64,000 bases of DNA from Dermatophilus congolensis (lineage in GTDB: Bacteria > Actinomycetota > Actinomycetes > Actinomycetales > Dermatophilaceae). Under the pieces are notes generated by a model. That model ran no database searches and was not told the DNA's origin. It worked only from the letters and a program-made list of their open reading frames with translations. Positions 8,095 to 15,883 of this stretch are shown here, in pieces. Location: NCBI RefSeq assembly GCF_900187045.1, contig NZ_LT906453.1, positions 2,563,821 through 2,627,820 on the forward strand, given 5' to 3'. The translations under genes and the position numbers were made by a program. Numbering within the stretch: the first letter of the stretch is position 1; each line of letters starts with the position of its first letter.

Positions 8095-9078
8095 TTAAGA
8101 GTGGGTGGTGTGGTCGGCGACGTTCGCGCCGCGGGCGTCAGTGGTGTTGTTTTTGTACCAGTTGTAGGCGTCGGTGATGCCTTCGCGCAGGCTGATGCGG
8201 GGCTGCCAGCCGAGGTTTTTGATGTTGGTGACGTCTAGGAGTTTGCGGGGGGTGCCGTCGGGTTTTGTGGGGTCGAGTGTGATGGTTCCGGTGAATCCGA
8301 CGATGTCGGCGACGAGGTAGGCTAGGTCGGCGATGGTGATGTCTTCGCCGGTGCCGATGTTGATGGGGGCTGGGTTGTCGTAGTTTTCCAGGAGGGTGAG
8401 GCAGGCTGCGGCGAGGTCGTCGACGTGGAGGAATTCGCGTCGGGGGGTGCCGGTTCCCCAGATGGTGACGGTGTCGGTGCCGTTTTCTTTGGCTTCGTGG
8501 AAGCGGCGGATCATGGCTGGTAGGACGTGGCTGTTTTGGGGGTCGAAGTTGTCGCCGGGGCCGTAGAGGTTGGTGGGCATGGCGCTGATCCAGTGGCGGC
8601 CGTATTGGGTGCGGTGGGATTGGATGGCGATGATGCCGCTGATTTTGGCGATGGCGTAGGCGATGTTGGTTTCTTCCAGGGGGCCGGTGAGTAGGGAGTC
8701 TTCGCGGATGGGTTGTTCTGCGTGTTTGGGGTAGATGCAGGATGAGCCGAGGAAGAGGAATTTTTCGACGCCGGCGGTGGCGGCGGCGTCCATAAGGTTG
8801 AGTTGGATGCGTTGGTTGTCTGAGAGGAATTCGGCTGGGTAGGTGGAGTTGGCGAGGATGCCGCCGACTTTGGCTGCGGCGTCGATGATGACGTGTGGTT
8901 TTTCGCGGTGGATGAAGGTGTGGGTGGCGTGTGCGTCGCGGAGGTCTAGTTCGGTGGAGGTGGCGCCGATGAGGTTGGTGAATCCTTGGTCGTGGAAGTG
9001 GCGCCAGATGGCGGAGCCGACGAGGCCGCGGTGGCCAGCGATGTAGATTTTGGCGTTGCGGTCGAGGGTGCCCGGCAT
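8095..9078 (-). CDS. fcl: GDP-L-fucose synthase
   Basis: 327 residues, normal for Fcl/WcaG. It converts GDP-4-keto-6-deoxymannose to GDP-L-fucose by epimerisation and NADPH reduction. The cofactor motif is GHRGLVGSA; the catalytic set is GSSCIYP with the Tyr-x3-Lys in AYAIAK. ATG 9078 has AGGAG upstream; the frame remains open further but that extension is Pro/Thr-rich and non-family. No gmd gene is present in the window, so the substrate must be made elsewhere. Its place beside flagellar and glycosylation genes suggests a deoxysugar for filament or surface glycans. Confidence 0.9.
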   Translation of the reverse strand: MPGTLDRNAKIYIAGHRGLVGSAIWRHFHDQGFTNLIGATSTELDLRDAHATHTFIHREKPHVIIDAAAKVGGILANSTYPAEFLSDNQRIQLNLMDAAATAGVEKFLFLGSSCIYPKHAEQPIREDSLLTGPLEETNIAYAIAKISGIIAIQSHRTQYGRHWISAMPTNLYGPGDNFDPQNSHVLPAMIRRFHEAKENGTDTVTIWGTGTPRREFLHVDDLAAACLTLLENYDNPAPINIGTGEDITIADLAYLVADIVGFTGTITLDPTKPDGTPRKLLDVTNIKNLGWQPRISLREGITDAYNWYKNNTTDARGANVADHTTHS

Positions 9079-9190
9079 GGCTCTCCTTGGGTCGCGTTGG
9101 GTGCACCGGTGCTGTTGGTGGCGTTGTGTGTGAAAAACAGTAACGCGGCCGGTGGGGTTGGTTGGGTGGGCGCGACCGGTGGGGGGGTGG

Positions 9191-9763
9191 TTAGGGGGTG
9201 TTGGTGGTGGGGGTGTAGGCGTTGAGGCGGCGGCGCAGTAAGGGGTTGGGGCCGTCGGGTGGGGCGGGGTTGGCGTCAAGGGTGGCGGGGTCGGTGCAGG
9301 TGAGGGTGAGTTCGTGGCAGGCGGTGATTGCTAGGGCGAGGTCGCGCATGAGTAGTTCGGGGTCGCCGGTGGGGATGATGGAGGCGATGGCGTGTTTGGT
9401 TGCGGTGGTGTCGAAGGATTCGATGAGGATGCCGGCGTGGGGGGTGTTGGGTGCGAGGGATTGCAGGAGCAGTCGGGCGGCGGTGTGGTCGCGGCGGGTG
9501 GGGGTGTGGGGCAGGGTGAAGACGAGGTCGATGGGGGCTTGTGGGGGGACGATGCGGGTGAAGGCGTGGAGGATGAGGTAGGGGACGGTGGCGGCGTGCC
9601 AGTCGGTGGCCACGACGATGCGGTAGTGGCGTGGGATGGTTTCGGTGTGGCGTGGGGGTGTGTTGGGGGTGCCGGTGAGGCCGCGCAGGATGGGGCCCAG
9701 GATGGTGTCGATGTCGTGGGCGAGGTGGCGTTGTTCGCTGGGGAGGTGGTCGTAGGTGCCCAT
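9191..9763 (-). CDS. Small protein paralogous to the partner of the big glycosyltransferase
   Basis: 190 residues. It is clearly related to the protein encoded at 19273-19782: both share a VVATDW/IVATDW segment, a following long helix ending in VPPQAPIDL/FPEEAPVEL, then LPH/VPH, an AGILIE strand and a PTGDPELL/PTGDTSLL segment. No signal peptide or membrane helix. The 'DW' after a hydrophobic strand resembles the start of a nucleotide-sugar-binding half of GT-B-like glycosyltransferases, but the protein is too short to be a complete enzyme. ATG 9763 has AAGGA. It lies between flgL and fcl. Confidence 0.78.
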   Translation of the reverse strand: MGTYDHLPSEQRHLAHDIDTILGPILRGLTGTPNTPPRHTETIPRHYRIVVATDWHAATVPYLILHAFTRIVPPQAPIDLVFTLPHTPTRRDHTAARLLLQSLAPNTPHAGILIESFDTTATKHAIASIIPTGDPELLMRDLALAITACHELTLTCTDPATLDANPAPPDGPNPLLRRRLNAYTPTTNTP

Positions 9764-9835
9764 GCTGGAGTCCTTTCCGGTGCACCGGTGGCGGTGGTGG
9801 GGCCGCGTCCGTGCGGCGGTGGGTGGTGCATGAGG

Positions 9836-9866
9836 CAGGGCGCCGCGGTGTGGCCGTGGCGCCCTG
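9836..9866 (-). terminator. Hairpin after flgL
   Basis: CAGGGCGCC and GGCGCCCTG form a perfect 9-bp stem with a 13-base loop, 15 bases past the flgL stop. It probably separates flgK-flgL from the downstream small gene and fcl. Confidence 0.6.
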
Positions 9867-9880
9867 GGGATGGGGTGTGG

Positions 9881-10780
9881 TTAGCGGAGGAAATCCATGA
9901 GGGAGGGTTGGATGATTTTTGCTGAGGCGGACAGGGCTGCTTGGTAGGCGTTGGATTGGATGGATAGGTCCATGGCGGCTTTGATGAAGTCGGTGTCTTC
10001 GACTTTGGAGAGGGAGATTTTGGAGGAGTCGTCCATGCGGCCGTTGAGGTTTTCGAGGCTTTGGAGGCGGTTGACGCGTACGCCGACGCTGGTTTGGACG
10101 TTGAGGATGCTGTCGTTGAGTCCTTCGACAGCGGTGAGCCCGGCTTGGATGCCGGCGTTGTCGCCTGCTTCGATGGCGTCGGCGAGTTTGTCGAGGGCGC
10201 CGCTGCCTTTAACGAGGGCTGTGCCAAAGGCGTCGGATCCGCTGATGCCGACGTTCATTTGTCCGGCGTCGCCGGGTGAGTCGGAGACTTGGCGTAGGAC
10301 GGGCAGGGTGTTGCCTTGGTAGGTGCCGTTGGCGTCGAAGGCGTTGTCTAAGGGGGTGGTTCCGCCGAAGAGGGGTTGGCCTGCGTATTGGGAGTTGGCT
10401 TGTTGGAGGATGCCCACGCGTAGTTCGCGGATTGATGAGGCGAAGGCTTTGCGTTGGGCGTCGCCGTTGACTCCGTTGAGCGCGGAGACGGTGGTGGAGC
10501 GGATTTTTTGCACCATGCTCAGGGTTTGGGAGAGGGCGTCGTCGCCAGCGGAGAGGCGGGAGAGTCCGTCGGTGATGTTGGCGCCGAATTGGGCGAGTTG
10601 GCTTTGTTCGGAGCGGAAGCGGAGTGCTTGGACGGTGCCGACTGGGTCGTCGGAGGGGCGGTTGAGGCGTTTGCCGGTGGTGAGTTGTTCTTGGGTTCCT
10701 TGCAGTCGAGACAGGCTGGTGTTCAGGCCCATCATTTGGGTGCGGTTCATTGCGTTTTGGGTGATGCGCAGCGAGGTCAT
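9881..10780 (-). CDS. flgL: Flagellar hook-associated protein 3 FlgL
   Basis: 299 residues, typical for FlgL. It forms the second junction ring between hook and filament. The N-terminus SLRITQNAMNRTQM and LTTGKRLNRPSDDPVGT are the FlgL/flagellin D0-D1 signature; the C-terminal helix runs NAYQAALSASAKII before ending SLMDFLR. ATG 10780 has AAAGGAG. It follows flgK by 31 bp and is probably co-transcribed from the flgK sigma-28-type promoter. Confidence 0.95.
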   Translation of the reverse strand: MTSLRITQNAMNRTQMMGLNTSLSRLQGTQEQLTTGKRLNRPSDDPVGTVQALRFRSEQSQLAQFGANITDGLSRLSAGDDALSQTLSMVQKIRSTTVSALNGVNGDAQRKAFASSIRELRVGILQQANSQYAGQPLFGGTTPLDNAFDANGTYQGNTLPVLRQVSDSPGDAGQMNVGISGSDAFGTALVKGSGALDKLADAIEAGDNAGIQAGLTAVEGLNDSILNVQTSVGVRVNRLQSLENLNGRMDDSSKISLSKVEDTDFIKAAMDLSIQSNAYQAALSASAKIIQPSLMDFLR

Positions 10781-10811
10781 GGTGGTGCTCCTTTCGGGTG
10801 TGTGGGCCTGA

Positions 10812-12299
10812 TCAGTTGGTCATGTGGATGAGGGTTTGCAGGGTTTCGTCGATGACTCCGATGAATTTCGCGGCGGCGCTGAAGGAGTGTTGGTATCGGA
10901 CGAGGTTGGTCATTTCTTCGTTGAGGGAGACTCCGGCGACGTTGTCGCGGGCGTCTTCGGCTTGACGGACCACGTTTTGTTGGACGGTGACGTTGCGGTT
11001 GATGGACTGGGTTTCGACGCCCATTTGGACGATCATGGCGCTGTAGGTGGCGTCGGCTCCGCCTTTGTCGTTGATGTGGCGGGACATGGCCAGGGCGTTG
11101 TTTCCGTCGAGGCTTGCTTTGGTGGGGTCGCTGTCTTTGGGGTTGCCTGCTGAGACGGCGATGCTGTTGGGTACGGCGTCGGCGGCGACGCGGATGTTGC
11201 CGGCGGTGATGGCTCCGCCTCCGGCGCCGTTGACAAAGAGGTTTGCGCCGGTGGCTCCGTTGACGGTGTACCCGGCTGCTTGCTGGGTGTTGACGGTGGC
11301 GGCGACGGTGGCGGCGACTTGGTCGAACTGTTTCATGTAGTTCGGGATGGTGATGTTGAGGTTGGTGAGTTGCCCGGCGACGCGGCCGGTGTCGATGCCG
11401 ACGTCTGCTGATGCGGCTGGGCCGTTGGGGTCGGTGGGGGCGGGGCTGGCCCATTGCACGGCGATGGGTTTGGGTGCGCTGCCGTCGGTGGGGTAGGTGC
11501 CGTTGTTGGGGTCGTTGACTTTGAGTTGGGCGGCTTGGGTGCCGTAGACGAGGGCTTTGTCGCCGATCATGACGTCGACGGCTTGGCTGGGGAAGTCTGC
11601 TCCTGCATCCATGGCGGCGGGGCGGACGGTGGCGCCGGTGAGGGTGGAGAGTTTTTTGATGAGGACATCGCGTTGGTCGAGTAGTTCGTTGCTGGGAACG
11701 TGGGCGATGTCGTTGTTACGGATTGCTGCGTTGAGTTTGCCGACGTCTTCGGCCATTTTGTTGATGTCGGTGACGTTGGCTTGGAGCTCGACGGTGGTGT
11801 CGTGCCATTGGGTGGTAGTGGAGTTGCTGATAAGGTTGAGTTGAGAGGCCACACCTTTGGCGCGTTCGAGGGCTTCGGAGCGGGGGGCTTCGTTGGTGAC
11901 GCTGGGGCTGTTGCCGGCGGCGCCCATCGCGTTCCACATTTCTTGGAGTTTTTTCTGTAGGCCGGTGTCGCTGGGTTCGCCGACGGTGCGTTCGAGGGCG
12001 GCCATGGTTTTTTGTTGTTCTTCAAGTTTGCCGAGGGCAGCGTTGGAGTTGCGTGCCCGCGCTTCGAGGAATTCGTCGTTCATGCGGGTGACGCTGGTGA
12101 CTTTGACGCCTTCGCCGGTGCCGTCGTAGCGGGACCAGAAGGCGGGTACGCCGGGGCCGCCGACGGCTTCGAGGTTGACGCGTTGGCGTGTGTAGCCCTC
12201 GGTTGCTGAGTTGGCGATGTTTTGGCCGGTGACATCGAGGCCGCGTTGGGCGGCGTGCACCGCTGAGGTGCCGATGAAGAGTCCTCCGAAGGCTGACAT
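10812..12299 (-). CDS. flgK: Flagellar hook-associated protein 1 FlgK
   Basis: 495 residues. FlgK makes the first hook-filament junction ring. The N-terminus carries the rod/hook core helix with GLDVTGQNIANSATEGYTRQRV. The C-terminus has the conserved GVSLNEEMTNLVRYQHSFSAAAKF-type helix, which must pack in the D0 core. The middle, about 180-420, is variable. ATG 12299 has GAGGAAATC. A sigma-28-type promoter sits about 110 bases upstream. FlgN, the expected chaperone, is encoded at 37926. Confidence 0.96.
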   Translation of the reverse strand: MSAFGGLFIGTSAVHAAQRGLDVTGQNIANSATEGYTRQRVNLEAVGGPGVPAFWSRYDGTGEGVKVTSVTRMNDEFLEARARNSNAALGKLEEQQKTMAALERTVGEPSDTGLQKKLQEMWNAMGAAGNSPSVTNEAPRSEALERAKGVASQLNLISNSTTTQWHDTTVELQANVTDINKMAEDVGKLNAAIRNNDIAHVPSNELLDQRDVLIKKLSTLTGATVRPAAMDAGADFPSQAVDVMIGDKALVYGTQAAQLKVNDPNNGTYPTDGSAPKPIAVQWASPAPTDPNGPAASADVGIDTGRVAGQLTNLNITIPNYMKQFDQVAATVAATVNTQQAAGYTVNGATGANLFVNGAGGGAITAGNIRVAADAVPNSIAVSAGNPKDSDPTKASLDGNNALAMSRHINDKGGADATYSAMIVQMGVETQSINRNVTVQQNVVRQAEDARDNVAGVSLNEEMTNLVRYQHSFSAAAKFIGVIDETLQTLIHMTN

Positions 12300-12408
12300 G
12301 ATTTCCTCGTCCGTGAGTGTGGCGGCGCCTCCGGGGTGTCCTTTGGGCCGGTCCGTGGGGTGGTTAGTGGTTGTTCAGGGTGAAAGGTGATCTGAACGGT
12401 TGTCTTTT

Positions 12409-12436
12409 ACATCGGCCGGTGGGGCGGTGGTGTGAA
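12409..12436 (-). promoter_or_regulatory. Sigma-28-type promoter of flgK-flgL
   Basis: The minus strand reads TTCAC (12436-12432), 15 bases, then GCCGATGT (12416-12409). The same TTCAC variant precedes the tailed flagellin. The predicted leader is about 105 bases. Confidence 0.7.
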
Positions 12437-12487
12437 GGTTTGTGTGGGGGTATCGCGTGGGGTGGGGGCGACGAAGGGGCGGGAGGT

Positions 12488-12802
12488 TTAGACGCTGGCG
12501 TCAAGGAAGACGGCGACGGCGTGGTTGAGGGTGCTTTTGTGTTCTTGGCGTCGGGCGTGTTCGCGGTCTGCGTCGAGTGCTTGGAGTTGGTATTTGACGA
12601 AGGTGGAAAGGAGGTTGATGCGTTCGATGAGGTGGTGGGCACGGTCGGCGAGTTCAGGTGGGAGGTCGCCGAGGTTTTCGGGTGGTTCCCAGGGGGCGAC
12701 GGGGGTGGTGCTGCCGTTACGGACGTCGGCCTCGTGGGCGTTGAGTTCGTCTTCCATCTGGGTGAGGGCGGCTTCCCAGGCTGCGTGGTTGGTGGTGGGC
12801 AT
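12488..12802 (-). CDS. FliT-like small protein downstream of fliS
   Basis: 104 residues, largely helical, rich in Glu, His and Ala, with Leu-rich heptads near ADRAHHLIERINLLSTFVKYQL. Position and size match FliT-type export chaperones encoded after fliS. Sequence alone does not establish the family. It begins 6 bases after the fliS stop without a clear Shine-Dalgarno, suggesting translational coupling. If it is FliT, its client would be the filament cap FliD. Confidence 0.75.
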   Translation of the reverse strand: MPTTNHAAWEAALTQMEDELNAHEADVRNGSTTPVAPWEPPENLGDLPPELADRAHHLIERINLLSTFVKYQLQALDADREHARRQEHKSTLNHAVAVFLDASV

Positions 12803-12808
12803 GGGTGA

Positions 12809-13198
12809 TTATTTTTCGCCGGTGATGCCGCTGCGGGTTACTTCGGCCCAAGTGTCGCGCAGGGGTTGCATGACGTCGCGGGCGTTGGTGACGTGGGTGG
12901 CGTCTTTTTCGAGGTTGGCGGCCATGAGTTCTTCGAGGACCCAGTCGTAGAGGCGGGCGAGGGATTCGCCTTCTTTCCAGATGGAGGTGTCGAGGGAGGA
13001 GCGCAGTTCGCGGACGATTTCTTGGGCGTGCATGAGGCTGCTGTGGCTGGCAGCGATGTCGTTGCTGCCGAGGGCGGTTTCGGCGGTGGAGAGGTCTTTG
13101 AGGAAGCGGTCGTACAGCATGACGACCAGTTGGGCTGGCGTGGCCGTGGTTACTGCCTCGCGGGCGTAACGGCTGCGGAGTTGGGCCTGCGTGCTCAT
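12809..13198 (-). CDS. fliS: Flagellin export chaperone FliS
   Basis: 129 residues, typical FliS length. The N-terminal SRYAREAVTTATPAQLVVMLYDRFLKDL is the family hallmark, including the LVVMLYDR helix; later LARLYDWVLEELMAAN is the second conserved helix. FliS holds the flagellin C-terminal disordered region in the cytosol until export. ATG 13198 has AGGAC. A sigma-28-type promoter lies about 70 bases upstream. Confidence 0.95.
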   Translation of the reverse strand: MSTQAQLRSRYAREAVTTATPAQLVVMLYDRFLKDLSTAETALGSNDIAASHSSLMHAQEIVRELRSSLDTSIWKEGESLARLYDWVLEELMAANLEKDATHVTNARDVMQPLRDTWAEVTRSGITGEK

Positions 13199-13265
13199 GT
13201 GGTGTCCTCTCGGTGTTCCGCATCCGGCGGTGGGTGGGTTGGGGGGTGCCGGTGCGGTCTTTTTC

Positions 13266-13293
13266 TCATCGGTTGGGCGAGTGTTGTCTTTAC
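13266..13293 (-). promoter_or_regulatory. Sigma-28-type promoter of fliS
   Basis: The minus strand reads GTAAA (13293-13289), 15 bases, then ACCGATGA (13273-13266). TAAA is the classical sigma-28 -35 core. It lies between the fliD terminator hairpin and fliS, so fliS and the FliT-like gene can be expressed apart from fliD. Confidence 0.7.
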
Positions 13294-13329
13294 CTATGTG
13301 GGGTTTGCTGCTGTCGCTGGGGGGTATGT

Positions 13330-13367
13330 GTGTGGTGCCGGGCCCTGAGTTGGGCCCGGCACCACAC
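13330..13367 (-). terminator. Terminator hairpin after fliD
   Basis: A perfect 16-bp GC-rich stem (GTGTGGTGCCGGGCCC) surrounds a 6-base loop, 16 bases past the fliD stop. No U tract follows, as is common in actinobacteria. Confidence 0.75.
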
Positions 13368-13382
13368 GAGGGGGTTGTTCGG

Positions 13383-14729
13383 TTATCTGAGTCCAGCGAG
13401 CTGGCTGGAGAGCCAGTTTCCTTGGGATTTCATTTTGCCGAGGAGGGAGTCCATGGCGTTGAACTGAGCTTGAAGGGCTTGCTGGCGTAGGTCCATGCGG
13501 TCGTTGAACTTGCTGATCTGGTCCGAATAGTCCTTGATCATCGTGTTCTGGCTGTTGACCTGCATGGTGATGAGGCCTTTATCGGCGTCTGTGGCCTGGG
13601 TAGAGACATCAGACAGGGAGCTGGCGAAAGCATTGATTGCTTTTTGGGCTGCTGCTGGGTCTTTGGCGTAGAGGTCTTCGAATTTTTTCTTGTCGAAGGT
13701 GATTGTTCCGGTTTTGTCGATGGAGATCCCGGCGGCCGATGGTGCTGCCGCGGCGTTCCCCACTGCTGCGTTCTGGAGCTGGTTGGTGAGGTCGCGGGTG
13801 AGGGAGTCACCGACGAACGGCCCGGAGCTAGAAGGGCTGTCTTTGTTGTATTTGCTGTTGATGCGAATGTTGGAGAGGGCATCGTTGGCGGCGGTGACGA
13901 GGTCTTCAACTTTTTTGCTGATACCGGCGGTGTCTTGGGTGACGTCGACGGTGACTTGGGTGTTTGGGTCGGCTTTGGTTGGTGAGATGGTCACGCCGGG
14001 GAGGAGGTTTTTGACGTCTTTGGTGGTGGAGGTGACGTCGTATCCAGCGGTGGGGTCGCCGATGTGCAGCACGGTGTCTTGGCCTTTGGCAACTTCGTTG
14101 AAGTTGCCGAGCACGTCGGCAACGACGGGTGGGGTGGAGCCGTTGGTGACGGTGACGCTGCTTTGTGCCCCGGTGGTGGCGGAGGTGAGCTGCATCTGGT
14201 AGCTGCCGGTGGCGGTCTGCACCATGGTGGCTTTGACGTCGGCGCCGGCTTGTTGGTTGATCGCGGCGACGACGTCAGCGAGCTTGGCGCCTTGGCCGAC
14301 GGTGACGTTGGTTGTTTTTCCGTTGGCGGTGACATTGAAGTCGAAGGCGGCGCCACCGTTGACGGTGTCAGTGCTGGTGAATGATTTATCGGCGAGCGTG
14401 GTGCTGGCTTGGGCGATGCTTTTCACCGCGAAGGTGAGGGTGCCTGCTTGGGCTCCGGTGCCGGTGGTGACTTTGGCGATGTCTTCGTTGCTGCTTTTAG
14501 CGGTGACGCTGTTCCAGGCGGGGGTATCGATTACTGATTTGGGCACGAACTGGTTGGCGGCGTCGCCGATGGCTTTCATTTTGGTGTTAAGGCTGGTGTA
14601 GGCGCTAACGAGGGCCTGGGCGCTAACTTTACCTTTGGTGAGGTAGTTACCGGCTTGGCGTTCGACGCTCATCAGCTGGGTGATCATCCCTGCGGTATCG
14701 ACACCTGATCCGAGTCCTGAGATCTGCAT
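13383..14729 (-). CDS. fliD: Flagellar filament cap protein FliD (HAP2)
   Basis: 448 residues. It caps the filament and guides flagellin folding. The N-terminus MQISGLGSGVDTAGMITQLM is diagnostic of FliD. The C-terminus has coiled-coil segments and ends with GNWLSSQLAGLR. ATG 14729 is preceded by GGAGAAAACC; an earlier in-frame extension to 14813 runs through the terminator hairpin and was rejected. It lies between fliC and fliS in the order fliC-fliD-fliS-fliT. No sigma-28-type site was found directly upstream, so it may depend on read-through from fliC. Confidence 0.95.
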   Translation of the reverse strand: MQISGLGSGVDTAGMITQLMSVERQAGNYLTKGKVSAQALVSAYTSLNTKMKAIGDAANQFVPKSVIDTPAWNSVTAKSSNEDIAKVTTGTGAQAGTLTFAVKSIAQASTTLADKSFTSTDTVNGGAAFDFNVTANGKTTNVTVGQGAKLADVVAAINQQAGADVKATMVQTATGSYQMQLTSATTGAQSSVTVTNGSTPPVVADVLGNFNEVAKGQDTVLHIGDPTAGYDVTSTTKDVKNLLPGVTISPTKADPNTQVTVDVTQDTAGISKKVEDLVTAANDALSNIRINSKYNKDSPSSSGPFVGDSLTRDLTNQLQNAAVGNAAAAPSAAGISIDKTGTITFDKKKFEDLYAKDPAAAQKAINAFASSLSDVSTQATDADKGLITMQVNSQNTMIKDYSDQISKFNDRMDLRQQALQAQFNAMDSLLGKMKSQGNWLSSQLAGLR

Positions 14730-14794
14730 GGTTTTCTCCTTTGTTCCTTCCGTGGATGTGGTGTTCCGGGTGAGTGGCTGAGGGGCTTCACGCC

Positions 14795-14829
14795 CGAGGG
14801 GGCGCAGGCGCACGGCCTACGCCCCCTCG
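14795..14829 (-). terminator. Hairpin between fliC and fliD
   Basis: CGAGGGGGCG and CGCCCCCTCG form a perfect 10-bp stem with a 15-base loop, 33 bases past the fliC stop. It likely attenuates transcription between abundant fliC and scarce fliD. Confidence 0.6.
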
Positions 14830-14861
14830 AGGGTTATGAAGTTTTCTCAGATCACTCCGGA

Positions 14862-15680
14862 TCAGCCCAGGAGACGCAGAACGCCCTGGCTGCTCTGGTT
14901 TGCCTGCGAGAGCATCGCGGTACCGGCCTGCTGCAGGATCTGCGAACGGGTGAAGCTCGTCATTTCCTTGGCCATGTCGGTGTCGCGAATGCGGGACTCG
15001 GAGGCGGCCAGGTTCTCGCTCGAGACACCGAGGTTCTTGATGGTGTGGTCGAGACGGTTCTGGAGAGCACCCAGGTCGGCACGCTGGTCAGAAACCTTGC
15101 CGATAGCTTTGTCGATCTTGCCAAGAGCACTCTTGAGACCAGCCGCCGAGGTGACGGTCAGCCCGTTAATGCTCAGGCCAGCAGTGTCCATCTTCTTAAT
15201 GGTGATAGACATGGTTTGGCCGGTGTTGGCACCGATCTGCAAGGCTTTGCCTGTGAAGGTTCCGTCCAGCAGGTTCATGCCGTTGAACTGCGTGCGCGTG
15301 GTGGTCGAGTCGATCTCTTTGAGGAGCGCCCCGATCTCCTTCTGGATGGCTGCGCGGTCCGACGACGTGTTGGTGTCGTTGCCGGCTTGCACGGCCAGCG
15401 TCCGCATGCGCTGCAGCATGGCGTGGGTCTCGTTCATCGCGCCTTCAGCGGTCTGAACGAGGGAGACACCATCCTGAGCGTTGGCCTGGGCCTGGTTGAG
15501 GCCGTTGACCTGCGAACGCAGCTTCTCGGAGATCGCCAAACCTGCAGCGTCATCCGCAGCGCGGTTGATACGAAGACCGGAGGACAGACGCTCAAGGGAG
15601 GTCTGCTGCGAGCCTTGCGTACCGGACAGGTTGCGGTATGCGTTGAGGGCGGCGACGTTGGTGTTGATCTGAAGACCCAT
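14862..15680 (-). CDS. fliC: Flagellin FliC, compact type
   Basis: 272 residues, so nearly only the D0-D1 core with a minimal surface domain. The N-terminal LQINTNVAALNAYRNL and LSSGLRINRAADDAAGL and the C-terminal MTSFTRSQILQQAGTAMLSQANQ are canonical. ATG 15680 has AAGGAG. The leader of about 125 bases starts at a strong sigma-28-type promoter and contains GGA motifs, one in the Shine-Dalgarno, fitting CsrA control (csrA and fliW at 38.6-39.4 kb). It neighbours a glycosyltransferase gene, so Ser/Thr in residues about 130-185 are plausible glycosylation sites. Confidence 0.97.
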   Translation of the reverse strand: MGLQINTNVAALNAYRNLSGTQGSQQTSLERLSSGLRINRAADDAAGLAISEKLRSQVNGLNQAQANAQDGVSLVQTAEGAMNETHAMLQRMRTLAVQAGNDTNTSSDRAAIQKEIGALLKEIDSTTTRTQFNGMNLLDGTFTGKALQIGANTGQTMSITIKKMDTAGLSINGLTVTSAAGLKSALGKIDKAIGKVSDQRADLGALQNRLDHTIKNLGVSSENLAASESRIRDTDMAKEMTSFTRSQILQQAGTAMLSQANQSSQGVLRLLG

Positions 15681-15688
15681 GGTGAAAG

Positions 15689-15724
15689 CTCCTTCGTGGA
15701 ATCGGGTCCGGGCTCCCCATCCGT
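15689..15724 (-). promoter_or_regulatory. Possible CsrA-binding segment of the fliC leader
   Basis: In the transcript an ACGGAT motif (15724-15719) lies about 25 bases upstream of AAGGAG (15694-15689), the Shine-Dalgarno. Paired GGA motifs, one covering the ribosome site, are the usual CsrA target layout in fliC messages. FliW would relieve this. Binding is inference. Confidence 0.45.
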
Positions 15725-15810
15725 GGTGAGCCCGAGGGACTTCCGCTGTGAAAGCCCCGACGGGGTAGTGGCCCCGGCACAGTGCCGAGGTCTTGTCCCC
15801 GACACCTGGC

Positions 15811-15838
15811 TCATCGGCCCCGCAGCCCTACCTCTGAG
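15811..15838 (-). promoter_or_regulatory. Sigma-28-type promoter of fliC
   Basis: The minus strand reads CTCAG (15838-15834), 15 bases, then GCCGATGA (15818-15811). It matches the cheA and 19.8-kb promoters exactly in both boxes and spacing. Confidence 0.85.
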
Positions 15839-15883
15839 AGATCTGCGTGTTTTTTTGCGGTGTGTTTGGAACACCTGACTGAG

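Noticed and set aside
14730..14813. N-terminal extension of FliD
   Set aside because: It runs through the fliC terminator hairpin, while ATG 14729 has a good Shine-Dalgarno and the canonical FliD N-terminus.
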